From assembly GCF_035994945.1 (NCBI RefSeq), contig NZ_CP108677.1, positions 930,001-994,000 of the forward strand: a stretch of 64,000 bases of DNA. The letters run 5' to 3'. The stretch is from Streptomyces sp. NBC_01216 (GTDB lineage: Bacteria; Actinomycetota; Actinomycetes; Streptomycetales; Streptomycetaceae). This document shows, one piece after another, positions 42,008 through 49,879 of this stretch (the stretch's first letter is position 1; each line of letters opens with the position of its first letter). Under the pieces are notes generated by a model. That model had not been told where the DNA came from. It saw only the letters and a list, made by a program, of their open reading frames with translations, and did no database searches. A program made the translations under genes and the position numbers.

Positions 42008-42729
42008 CTGCCCTTCACTTCCCTTGCCTCGGCCTGTCGTGCGAGGCCGTCGGAGTCGTCTGGCCGGAGCTGCTCCAGCGCCGTGGGGCCCGCCGCGCGC
42101 AGCCGGCGTGCCGGGCTGCCGACCCAGACCTCGCCGGGTGGCACATCGTCCAGGACCGCGCTGCCCATGCCGACCAGTGACCAGGCACCGATCGTCGTGT
42201 ACTCGCGCACCACGGAGCCGGCCCCGAGGTACGCCCCGCGGCCGAGCCGGGCGCCGCCGCCGAGCCGGACCCCGGAGGCGAGGGTGCAGTGGTCCTCCAC
42301 CTCGTCGTCGTGGGTGAGCACGGTGTGCGGCATGACCGCCACATGGCTGCCCACGCGTACGGCGGCCGTCAGGACGGTGTACGCCAGGATCACCGAGCCG
42401 GGCCCCACCGAGCAGCCGGAGGGCACGACGGCGCTCGGGTGCACCACGGTGGCGTAGCGGTCGGCGGGCAGGCCGAGGCGGCCGACCAGTCGGGCGCGGG
42501 CGGCCTGGTCGCGGGGGCTGCCGACGCAGACCACGAAGGACGCGTCGCGCAGATCGTGCGCCAGGTCGCAGCCGCCCAGGACGGGGACTCCGTCCAGCTC
42601 GGCGCCGTGCAGCGCCGGGTTGTCGTCGAGATGGCCGATCAGCCGCCGGCCACCGGCTCCGGCGTCCCGCACGGCCTGGGCGGTCTCCCGTGCGAGACCG
42701 CCCGCGCCGATGATGACCAGGTCGTTCAC
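42004..42729 (-). CDS. NeuD/PglD-family sugar O- or N-acetyltransferase
   Basis: 241 residues. N-terminal dinucleotide-like domain (VNDLVIIGAGGLARETAQAV) followed by a left-handed beta-helix (VHPSAVVPSGCSVGPGSVIL, VRVGSHVAVMPHTVLTHDDEV, LGGGARLGRGAYLGAGSVV). The catalytic histidine is in MPHTVLTHDDEVEDH. PglD acetylates a 4-amino sugar and NeuD acetylates sialic acid; the adjacent DegT domain of the fusion protein makes an amino-sugar role likely. GTG at 42729 overlaps the previous stop (GTGA) and its own stop overlaps the next start. Confidence 0.9.
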   Translation of the reverse strand: MNDLVIIGAGGLARETAQAVRDAGAGGRRLIGHLDDNPALHGAELDGVPVLGGCDLAHDLRDASFVVCVGSPRDQAARARLVGRLGLPADRYATVVHPSAVVPSGCSVGPGSVILAYTVLTAAVRVGSHVAVMPHTVLTHDDEVEDHCTLASGVRLGGGARLGRGAYLGAGSVVREYTTIGAWSLVGMGSAVLDDVPPGEVWVGSPARRLRAAGPTALEQLRPDDSDGLARQAEAREVKGR

Positions 42730-44906
42730 GCGCGGCCCGCAGCCGCGCGCAGTACCTCGACCACCCGGTCCTGCTGGGTTTCGGTCATCGTGTGGAAGAG
42801 CGGCAGGATCAGCGAGTCGCGGCTGATCCGCTCGGTCACCGGAAGGGGGCCCGCGGGGTGCCCCTGGTAGGCGGGCTCCAGGTGGGCGGCCATGATCCCG
42901 CGCCGGGCGGAGATCCCGGCCTCGGCGAGCACGGTGAGGAGCGCGTCGCGGCCCGCCGGGAAGTCCTCGGACAGCAGGACCCAGTAGGACTGGAAGTTGC
43001 CCTGTCCGTGTCCGGGGTCGCGGACCGGGTCCAGGCCGGGGATGCCGCTCAGCAGTTCCGTGTAGCGGGCGGCGAGGGCGCGGCGGCGGGCCACCATGGC
43101 GTCGAGCCTGCCGAGCTGCACCAGGCCGACCGCCGCCTGGATGTCGGTCATCCGGTAGTTGAAGCCGGTCTCCAGGTAGTTCTCCAGGACCGGTGTCCCG
43201 CTCGCGTGGCGCTCGGCGGCGGAGACGTTCATGCCGTGCTCGCGCAGACGGCGCAGACGGGCGGCCCAGTCGGCGTCGTCCGTGGTGACCATGCCGCCCT
43301 CGCCGGTGGTGAGGAGCTTGCGCGGGTGGAACGACCAGGCGGCGAGGAGCGCGCCGCGTCCGACGGGGGCTCCGTCGACGGTGGAGCCGATCGCGCAGGC
43401 GGCGTCCTCCACCACGGGCAGGCCCCAGTCGGCGCACGCCGCCCGGACGGCGCGCACGTCCGCGGGCACGCCGCCCTGGTGGACGAGTACGACGGCCTTG
43501 GTCCGCGGGGTGCGGACGGCGTCGATGGTGTCGGCGGTGAGGTTGGCGGTGGCGAGGTCGACGTCGGCGAAGACGGGTTCCGCGCCGACGTACCGCACGG
43601 CGTTGGCGGTGGCGATGAAGGACAGCGAGGGCACCACGACCTCGTCCCCCGGCCCCAGGTCGAGGGCGAGCAGGGCGAGGTGCAGGGCTGTCGTGCAGGA
43701 ACTGACGGCGACGGCGTGCGCGGCGCCCACCCGCTCGGCGAAGGCACGCTCGAACGCGGCGACCCGGGGTCCCTGGGCGACCCAGCCGGAGCGTACGGCC
43801 TGCGCCGCCGCCTCGGCCTCCTCCTCGCCGAGCCACGGCACCATGACCGGGGTACGGGCGGGTCCGGCCGCCGGAGCCGGGGCGACGGGGGCCGGGGCGG
43901 ACGCGGTCGCGGGAGCGGAGACGGCCGTCGCCGGCGCGGACCCGGCGGCTCGCTCGGCCCGCCACCAGGCGACCAGGTCCTCGAGACCGGTGCGCAGGTC
44001 GATCTCCGTCTTGAAGCCGAGCCGCTCCTCGGCCGCGCTGGTGTCGGCGAGTCGGCGGGTCACCCCGTTGACGGCGCGGGCGGGGCCGTGCACGGGTTCC
44101 AGGTCGGCGCCCATCACCTCGATGAGGTTCAGGGCGAGTTCCCTCAGCGAGGTCTCGGTCGCGCTCGCGATGTTGAACACCTCGTCGGTGAGGTCCGCCT
44201 GGGCGGCGAGCAGGTTCGCCCTGGCGATGTCCCGGACGTCGACGAAGTCCATGGTCTGGGTGCCGTCGCCGAGGATCAGCGGCGGCTCGCCCGCCTCGAT
44301 GCGCTCCATCCAGCGGATCAGGACCTCGGTGTAGAGGCCGTGGATGTCCATGCGGGGCCCGTACACGTTGAAGTAGCGCAGCGCCACGTAGTCGAGGCCG
44401 TACATCGCCTGGAAGCTGCGCAGCATGCCCTCGTTGAACGCCTTGGCCGCGCCGTAGAAGGTGTCGTTGTTGTACGGGTGGTGGCGCTCGGTCGTCGGGA
44501 AGGACTCCGCGAGCCCGTAGACGGACGCGGAGGACGAGGCGATCACCTTGCCCACGCCGGCCGCGGCGGCGGCCTCCAGTACGTTGAAGGTGCCGTCGAC
44601 CATGACCTCGTTGGCGAGCCGGGGTTCCTCCGCGCACTGGGTGATGCGGATGGCCGCGAGGTGGAAGACGAGGTCGGCTCCCTCGGTGACCCGGCGCACG
44701 GTCGCGGCGTCGCGGATGTCGCCCTCGACGAGCCGGACCGGGCCGTTCTCCAGGGCGTGGGCGAGGTTGGCCCGGCGCCCCCGGACGAAGTTGTCGAGGA
44801 CGACGATCTCTCGCGCGCCGCCGTCCACGAGAAGGTCGGTCACATGGGAACCGATCGTGCCGGCACCGCCGGTGACCAGGACCTTCTTGCCGTGAATGTC
44901 GCTCAA
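42726..44906 (-). CDS. Fused NAD-dependent sugar epimerase/dehydratase and DegT aminotransferase
   Basis: 726 residues in one uninterrupted frame. Residues 1-320 are an extended SDR: nucleotide motif GGAGTIG at 13-19, SSSASVYG, and YGAAK with the catalytic Tyr-151/Lys-155; the pattern is closer to 4-epimerases than to 4,6-dehydratases. Residues 321-352 are an Ala/Pro linker. Residues 353-726 are a DegT aminotransferase with VVEDAACAIGS and the PLP lysine K530 in WSFHPRKLLTTGEGG. TTG at 44906 overlaps the Gfo/Idh stop (TTGA) and has AGGAG 7 nt upstream. Substrate channelling between the two activities is plausible. Confidence 0.88.
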   Translation of the reverse strand: MSDIHGKKVLVTGGAGTIGSHVTDLLVDGGAREIVVLDNFVRGRRANLAHALENGPVRLVEGDIRDAATVRRVTEGADLVFHLAAIRITQCAEEPRLANEVMVDGTFNVLEAAAAAGVGKVIASSSASVYGLAESFPTTERHHPYNNDTFYGAAKAFNEGMLRSFQAMYGLDYVALRYFNVYGPRMDIHGLYTEVLIRWMERIEAGEPPLILGDGTQTMDFVDVRDIARANLLAAQADLTDEVFNIASATETSLRELALNLIEVMGADLEPVHGPARAVNGVTRRLADTSAAEERLGFKTEIDLRTGLEDLVAWWRAERAAGSAPATAVSAPATASAPAPVAPAPAAGPARTPVMVPWLGEEEAEAAAQAVRSGWVAQGPRVAAFERAFAERVGAAHAVAVSSCTTALHLALLALDLGPGDEVVVPSLSFIATANAVRYVGAEPVFADVDLATANLTADTIDAVRTPRTKAVVLVHQGGVPADVRAVRAACADWGLPVVEDAACAIGSTVDGAPVGRGALLAAWSFHPRKLLTTGEGGMVTTDDADWAARLRRLREHGMNVSAAERHASGTPVLENYLETGFNYRMTDIQAAVGLVQLGRLDAMVARRRALAARYTELLSGIPGLDPVRDPGHGQGNFQSYWVLLSEDFPAGRDALLTVLAEAGISARRGIMAAHLEPAYQGHPAGPLPVTERISRDSLILPLFHTMTETQQDRVVEVLRAAAGRA

Positions 44907-46027
44907 CGCCGTTCTCCTACAGAGTCGTTCACCGTACGAAGGGACCGGCCGGCGCCGGTCCGCAGCCCGACGACCGCGCCGCGGAACTCCAGGCTCCGCG
45001 ACGCCGCCTCGAGAATGTCCAGGACACGCAGGCCCGCCCGTCCGTCGGTCAGCGGGGCCCGGTGTTCGCGGATGGCGGCGGCGAACTCGTCGACCATGCC
45101 GCGCAGGGCTTCCTTCTCGCCGATCGCGGGGGCCACCATGTCGCCGCTGCGGTAGGAGATCAACGCCTGGCGTCGCTCGTCCGCGCCGAGCTCCTGCGGG
45201 GTCGCGAGGTCCACTCCCCGGTCGAAGACGGCGATGCGCTGCGCGGGGTTCAGGTCGTCCCAGATCAGAGTGCGCTTGGCGCCGCCGACCATGGTGGTAC
45301 GCACCTTGGTGGGCGAGAGCCAGTTGACGTGCACATGGGCGATGGCGCCGGTGTTCAGCTGGAGCGTCAGGTAGGCGATGCAGTCCTGACCGGCGCCGAT
45401 CGGGTCCGCGCCGTGCGCGGCGACCGCGACGGGCTCCACGTGTTCGGGAAGGATGAAGTCGAGGATGGACAGGTCGTGCGGCGCGAGGTCCCACAGCACG
45501 TCGACGTCCTTCTGGACCAGCCCGAGGTTGATCCGGACGGAGTCGACGTAGTGGATCTCGCCGAGTTCTCCGGAGCGCACCAGTTCACGAATCCGGCCCA
45601 CGGCCGGGGTGTAGCAGTAGGTGTGGTCGCACATGAGGGTCAGGCCGCGCTCCTCCGCCTCGGCGACCAGGCGCGCCCCGTCGGCGTACGTGGTGGCCAG
45701 CGGCTTCTCCACCAGGACGTGCTTGCCCGCGCGGAGTGCCGCCAGCGCGACGTCCAGGTGCGTCCCGGCCGGGGTGGCGACGGCGACGGCGTCGACCGAG
45801 GGGTCGGCGAGTATCGCCTCGAAGTCGTCGGTCGCCTGGACGGTGGAGTATCCGCCGAGCACCCGCTGGGCGCGCGTGATGTCCAGGTCGCAGAGCGAGC
45901 GTAGCCGGAACCGGTCGCTGGACTGGAAGTTGCGCACGAGGTTGGGTCCCCAGTAGCCGGCGCCCACGACCGCGACTCCGAGCCGCTCGTCGGACCGATC
46001 CACGTCCTTCACTTTGTTCCCCTTCAT
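44903..46027 (-). CDS. Gfo/Idh/MocA-family sugar oxidoreductase
   Basis: 374 residues. NAD-binding domain VAVVGAGYWGPNLVRNFQSS, the conserved VATPAGTHLDVALAALRAGK and the EKP motif at 107-109, then CDHTYCYTPAVGRIREL and the dimer-forming beta domain ending LIWDDLNPAQRIAVF. Such enzymes oxidise C3 of UDP-HexNAc(A) to the 3-keto sugar used by a DegT aminotransferase and a WbpD-type acetyltransferase, which are both encoded in this locus. It follows the initiating transferase after 1 bp and overlaps the fusion gene. It is only distantly like P. aeruginosa WbpB. Confidence 0.9.
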   Translation of the reverse strand: MKGNKVKDVDRSDERLGVAVVGAGYWGPNLVRNFQSSDRFRLRSLCDLDITRAQRVLGGYSTVQATDDFEAILADPSVDAVAVATPAGTHLDVALAALRAGKHVLVEKPLATTYADGARLVAEAEERGLTLMCDHTYCYTPAVGRIRELVRSGELGEIHYVDSVRINLGLVQKDVDVLWDLAPHDLSILDFILPEHVEPVAVAAHGADPIGAGQDCIAYLTLQLNTGAIAHVHVNWLSPTKVRTTMVGGAKRTLIWDDLNPAQRIAVFDRGVDLATPQELGADERRQALISYRSGDMVAPAIGEKEALRGMVDEFAAAIREHRAPLTDGRAGLRVLDILEAASRSLEFRGAVVGLRTGAGRSLRTVNDSVGERR

Positions 46028-46028
46028 T

Positions 46029-47498
46029 TCAGTAAGCCCCCGTTCCGCGCAGCACGGCCGGGCCGGTGCGCAGCAGAATCGACGCGTCCAGTCCGAGTGA
46101 CCAGTTGTCCACGTAGGTCAGGTCGAGGCGGACCGCCTCGTCCCATGGCAGATCCGAGCGTCCGCTGACCTGCCACAGGCCGGTGAGGCCCGGTTTGACG
46201 AGCAGGCGGCGCCGCACCTCGTTGCCGTAGCCGGCGACTTCCTCGGGCAGCGGCGGACGGGGACCGATCAGCGACATCCGGCCGCTCAACACGTTGATCA
46301 GCTGAGGCAGTTCGTCGATCGAGTAGCGGCGGAGCGTGGCGCCCACACGCGTGACGCGTGGATCGTCCCGCACCTTGAACAGCAGGCCGTCGCTGTTGTG
46401 GTTGGCGTGCTCGAGTTCCGCCCGGCACGCCTCGGCGTCCGGCCGCATCGTGCGGAACTTCAGCATGGTGAATTGCTTGCCGTGCAGGCCGACTCGGCGC
46501 TGCCGGAACAGTGCCGGACCACTGCTGCCGAGCCGTACGGTGACCGCGACCACGCAGAGCAGGGGCGCGAGCAGCAGCAACAGCGTCGCGGCGGTGAGCC
46601 GTTCGGCCAGTTCCTTGGGCAGCCGGGCGGTGCGCGACAGCCGGGGCGCCCGGACGTGGACCATCGGGACTCCGCCGACGGGCCGGACGGCCACGCGCGA
46701 CGGGGCCGTCTCGCCCAACGCGGGGGCCAGCAGGAAGTCGCAGCCCGCGGCGGCGGCGGTCCAGGCGAGCCGGCGCAGCTGGGCCGCGTCGAACTCCTGG
46801 GTCGGCAGGACCACGAGGGCCGTGCCGCCGTGGGCGCGGAGAGCTCCGGGCACGTCCGCGACACCGCCGAGCACGGGTATCCCCAGTTCGGCGACCGCCG
46901 CCGCGTTCACCGGGTCGGTCAGACAGACGCCGGCGATGTCCATACCCCGCAGGTCGGGACCCACGGGGGCGAAGCCCTGGCCGCGGCGCCACAGGGCCTC
47001 GACCAGTTCGACGGCGCTCGCCGAGGAGCCGACGAGGACCGTCGTGGTCCGGTACCGCCCCTGGGCCCAGCGGCGGTGCAGCCAGCGGCGGCACAGGAAG
47101 CGGGCGGCCAGGGCGGCCAGAGCCGTCGGCGGCGCCGCCAGGATCATGTCGTGGAGCAGGTCGAGGTCGCCGGCGATGCCCCAGCCGATGGCCGCGGCCA
47201 GGGCCGGCAGCACCAGTGCGCCGCGCAGCACCCGCCGGTACAGCTCGGCCCCGGCGCCTAACGCGCTGTGCTCGTAGGCGTGGTGGCCGTACATCATGGC
47301 GATCCAGGCCGGCGGCAGGGCGAAGAGGACCTGCCAGCGGCCCACTGTTTCCAGGACCAGTATGGAGGCCGCGCCGGCCGCGGCCAGATCGGCGATCAGC
47401 AGAACGATCTGATGTCTCCGTTTCCACCACAGCCGGTGGACGTCGAAGTGTGTGGATTCAACACGATGCCGCTCATGTGTGACCGGCAGGACGGTCAT
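46029..47498 (-). CDS. Initiating polyprenyl-phosphate glycosyl-1-phosphate transferase
   Basis: 489 residues of the WbaP/CpsE type. Four N-terminal membrane helices (~30-125; VLLIADLAAAGAASILVLET, VLPALAAAIGWGIAG), a cytoplasmic Rossmann-like middle, a fifth hydrophobic segment (LTAATLLLLLAPLLCVVAVTV) and the catalytic C-terminal domain follow. The latter has RQRRVGLHGKQFTMLKFRTM, VTRVGATLRRYSIDELPQL and MSLIGPRPPLPEEV. It would link the first sugar-1-P to undecaprenyl phosphate. ATG at 47498 follows GGGGGGA; the frame extends upstream without similarity. First gene of a five-gene coupled block. Confidence 0.92.
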   Translation of the reverse strand: MTVLPVTHERHRVESTHFDVHRLWWKRRHQIVLLIADLAAAGAASILVLETVGRWQVLFALPPAWIAMMYGHHAYEHSALGAGAELYRRVLRGALVLPALAAAIGWGIAGDLDLLHDMILAAPPTALAALAARFLCRRWLHRRWAQGRYRTTTVLVGSSASAVELVEALWRRGQGFAPVGPDLRGMDIAGVCLTDPVNAAAVAELGIPVLGGVADVPGALRAHGGTALVVLPTQEFDAAQLRRLAWTAAAAGCDFLLAPALGETAPSRVAVRPVGGVPMVHVRAPRLSRTARLPKELAERLTAATLLLLLAPLLCVVAVTVRLGSSGPALFRQRRVGLHGKQFTMLKFRTMRPDAEACRAELEHANHNSDGLLFKVRDDPRVTRVGATLRRYSIDELPQLINVLSGRMSLIGPRPPLPEEVAGYGNEVRRRLLVKPGLTGLWQVSGRSDLPWDEAVRLDLTYVDNWSLGLDASILLRTGPAVLRGTGAY

Positions 47499-47847
47499 CC
47501 ATTCCCCCCAAGGGCGCTTCGCGCGTGCCCCGTTGAGCCATGCCTGCCGTGGTCCCGCACCCGCGAGCGCACAACTCACGGGCAAGGGACGGGCATCGAT
47601 GGCGCGCAGAGGGTACGCGGTTCTTCCGCCTGACCAAACGGTACGGTTCGATCGCAAGAAGCCCCCCCGCGACCGAGGTTCCGCACAACGGCGCAGAATC
47701 CACCCGTCGCGAGGGATGCTCACGTCCGTATGGATCCGGCAGCGCTCAATCTAGAGCAACTAGGGCAGGTCATGAAGGAGTTGTGGAAAACTCCCACCGT
47801 GCGTCAAAGATTCTGTGAGCACGGCGTGGGTTCGTCATACTGGCCCG
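47499..47847. promoter_or_regulatory. Divergent promoter region, initiating transferase / GT2
   Basis: About 350 bp, less G/C-rich than its surroundings toward the right. A rightward promoter is suggested by CTGTGA (47813-47818), 17 bp, CATACT (47836-47841), only 6 nt from the GTG at 47848. The leftward promoter for the polysaccharide operon was not located. A short frame from ATG 47730 (MDPAALNLEQLGQ...) is not called because it has no codon bias or ribosome site. Confidence 0.45.
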
Positions 47848-48825
47848 GTGCCCAGCATCGTGATCCCTGCCCACAACGAAGAGCGCACGCTCGGCCGGCT
47901 CCTGGACGCGCTCCTGGCCGTTCCGGAGGGGCCTCCTGGGCCCTCCGGGCCCGCTGACGCCTCCGAGCCCTCCGTCGTCGCGCCGGCTCCGGGCCTCGCC
48001 GCCGGGGGCGAGTTCGACATCGTCGTCGTGTGCAACGGCTGCACGGACGACACGGCGGGGGTCGCCGCCGCCCGCGGCGCGCGCGTCCGGGTGGTCGAGA
48101 TCCCGGTCCCGTCGAAGCACGCCGCGCTGCGTGCCGGTGACGAGCACGCGCGCGGCTTCCCCCGGTTGTACGTGGACGCCGACGTGGTGCTCGGGGCGGC
48201 CGACGCCCGTGCGCTGGCCGACGCGCTCGCCGGACCGGACGGCGCACTCGCCGCGGCCCCGGCCCGCGAACTCCCGATGACCGGCTGCGACTGGCGCGTC
48301 CGCGCGTACTACCGCGTGTGGCAACGGCTGCCCGCGGTGCGGGAGGGACTGTTCGGCCGGGGCGTGATCGCGATGTCCGGCGCGGGTCACGCCCGTATCG
48401 CGGCCCTGCCGCCCCTGATGGCGGACGACCTGGCCGCCTCGCTGGCGTTCTCCCCCGAGGAACGGACGGTTGTCGATGCGGCCCGCGTGGTGGTCCGCCC
48501 TCCACGCACCTGGTCCGACCTGATCAGACGCCGGGTACGGGCGGCCACCTCGACGGCGCAGCTGGAGAGCGAGCAGGCCCGGCCGGCTTCGGCCGCCGCG
48601 GGCGGGGTACTCACCCGGAGCGCGCCGGACACACCGTCACGCCCGCCCTCCGCGCGCACCAGCGTGAGCGACCTCCGGGCCCTGGTGCGGGCCGAACCGG
48701 GTCTACTGCCGTCCGTCGTCGTCTTCATGTCCGCCGCGCTCGCGGCCCGTCGGGGCGCGAGGAGGGCGATCCGGTCGGGCGACTTCCACACATGGCTGCG
48801 CGACGAGAGCAGCAGGCAGGGCTGA
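47848..48825 (+). CDS. GT2-like glycosyltransferase
   Basis: 325 residues. Starts VPSIVIPAHNEERTLGRLLDALL; later blocks are IVVVCNGCTDDTAGVAAARG, PVPSKHAALRAGDEHA, RLYVDADVVLGAADA with its DxD motif and FGRGVIAMSGAGHARI. A 25-residue Pro/Ala-rich insert interrupts the core near residues 27-52. The C-terminal region has one hydrophobic segment (LLPSVVVFMSAALAA). GTG at 47848 is preferred because a -10-like box ends 6 nt before it (leaderless). It marks the right border of the polysaccharide locus; its partner could be the same glycan. Confidence 0.85.
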   Translation: MPSIVIPAHNEERTLGRLLDALLAVPEGPPGPSGPADASEPSVVAPAPGLAAGGEFDIVVVCNGCTDDTAGVAAARGARVRVVEIPVPSKHAALRAGDEHARGFPRLYVDADVVLGAADARALADALAGPDGALAAAPARELPMTGCDWRVRAYYRVWQRLPAVREGLFGRGVIAMSGAGHARIAALPPLMADDLAASLAFSPEERTVVDAARVVVRPPRTWSDLIRRRVRAATSTAQLESEQARPASAAAGGVLTRSAPDTPSRPPSARTSVSDLRALVRAEPGLLPSVVVFMSAALAARRGARRAIRSGDFHTWLRDESSRQG

Positions 48826-49025
48826 GGGCGACGCGCGCCGGGCCGGCACCGGCAGCCACGCACGCCGCGGTCCGGTCCGTTGGTGGGGAGCGGTCCCGCG
48901 TGGTCTCCGTCGGCGCGTGGTCTGGTGCGGTGCGACCCGATCCGGTGCGGTATCCAATCACGCGGCGCGCCCGCGGCCGTCGGTCCCGGCCCGCGACCGT
49001 TCTGTCCGCGCCCTTGCCCGGACAT

Positions 49026-49069
49026 GCGAAAGACCCCAGATCAACTGGGGTCTCAGCTGGTGCCCGAGG
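49026..49069 (-). repeat. Relic of tRNA-Leu 3' end plus terminator (att-like)
   Basis: Matches 56583-56626 in 41 of 44 positions. On the minus strand it contains the last 12 bases of the tRNA (CCTCGGGCACCA) and the terminator hairpin AGACCCCAG/CTGGGGTCT (49031-49053), but no tRNA body. It faces the same way as the complete tRNA-Leu 7.56 kb to the right and is interpreted as the far att site of an island. The rest of 48826-49186 shows no gene. Confidence 0.6.
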
Positions 49070-49186
49070 TCGGTCGCGCATCCTGCTGTTTCGGGCCGCT
49101 GGTTGGTCATGCGTCCGGTGCACTCCACGGCCCCTCCTCCGCACCGTACCTGTCGGCCCGCCCGGCACGGACAGCGGCTCAGGACT

Positions 49187-49228
49187 CCGGGCACGGCCGG
49201 AATGCAGGAGCTTTCCGGCCGTGCCCGG
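49187..49228 (-). terminator. Terminator of the small secreted-protein gene
   Basis: Sixteen-base perfect arms (49187-49202 and 49213-49228; CCGGGCACGGCCGGAA) with a 10-base loop, starting 15 bp after the stop codon of the 49244-49516 gene. Confidence 0.82.
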
Positions 49229-49243
49229 CGGAGGTATGACGCC

Positions 49244-49516
49244 TCAGGCCTTCAAGTGCATACTCGGGGCGATCGGCTTGTCGTCACCGACCGCGACCAC
49301 CGCGACTTCCGACTCCGGCGCCTGCGCCACCGCGACCCACGGCTTGGCGTCATCGGCGGAGGCGACTCGCACCACGCTGTCGGTGCCATCGCTCTTGGCT
49401 ACGGCCGTCCGGATCCTGGTGTCGCCGTTGTCCTGTGCGCTGGCGATCGAGGCGCCTCCGAAAGCGAGTGCTCCGCCGGCAGCGGCGACGACGGCGGTCT
49501 TGGTGAAGACGTTCAT
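49244..49516 (-). CDS. Small secreted protein (90 aa)
   Basis: Signal peptide MNVFTKTAVVAAAGGALAFG with a likely cleavage after ASIASA (residue ~27). The mature part is about 62 residues, acidic, with short beta-prone repeats (DTRIRTAVAKSDG, VVRVASADDA, VAVAQAPES, VAVVAVGDDK) and no cysteines. ATG at 49516 has AAGGAAGGAA 8 nt upstream and a strong terminator follows, so it is a single-gene transcript. No known family; it could be a cell-envelope or secreted signalling protein. The upstream gap to 49880 holds only its promoter and a hairpin. Confidence 0.75.
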   Translation of the reverse strand: MNVFTKTAVVAAAGGALAFGGASIASAQDNGDTRIRTAVAKSDGTDSVVRVASADDAKPWVAVAQAPESEVAVVAVGDDKPIAPSMHLKA

Positions 49517-49788
49517 GATGGTGTTCCTTCCTTGAGGAATGGTCCGCGAGGCCGGTCCGGTTCAGCTCCCGCAACGCTGTTGCCGCGGATGCCGGTGGGC
49601 GAAGCCTCCGGTTCACTCATGCGGGCGGGTTGCCCGAGGTGGCCGGTCCGATGACCGTGACGTATCCGTAAGTCCTCGGCCCGGCGCCGACACCCTTCGT
49701 TGTGCTTCTCAGGCGGCGACAACTCCACAGTGACTCTTGGGACGGGCCTCTCGGCACCACCGATCGGCGCATCGACCGGTGGAAGGCC

Positions 49789-49808
49789 GTTCCCCCTGTC
49801 GGGGGAAC
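49789..49808 (-). terminator. Short hairpin after the sensor kinase gene
   Basis: GTTCCCCC (49789-49796), TGTC loop, GGGGGAAC (49801-49808), 72 bp beyond the kinase stop. A likely terminator of the two-component operon; the rest of 49517-49879 carries no visible gene. Confidence 0.5.
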
Positions 49809-49879
49809 CGCGGCGCCGGCCGACCGGGACGCTGCGGTGCGGGACGCGCCGCAAGGCACCGGGGCGGGAGGGCCGCAGG

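Noticed and set aside
40892..44906. Complete bacillosamine (PglF-PglE-PglD) pathway
   Set aside because: A DegT domain and a PglD-like enzyme are present, but the SDR domain looks like a short 4-epimerase, not a membrane-bound PglF-type 4,6-dehydratase.
47730..47820. Short plus-strand gene starting MDPAALNLEQLGQVMKELW
   Set aside because: Codon use is unlike the neighbours, there is no ribosome site, and it overlaps the probable promoter and start of the GT2 gene.
49023..49075. A second tRNA-Leu gene
   Set aside because: Only the last 12 bases of the tRNA and the terminator are present; no anticodon arm or T-loop follows.
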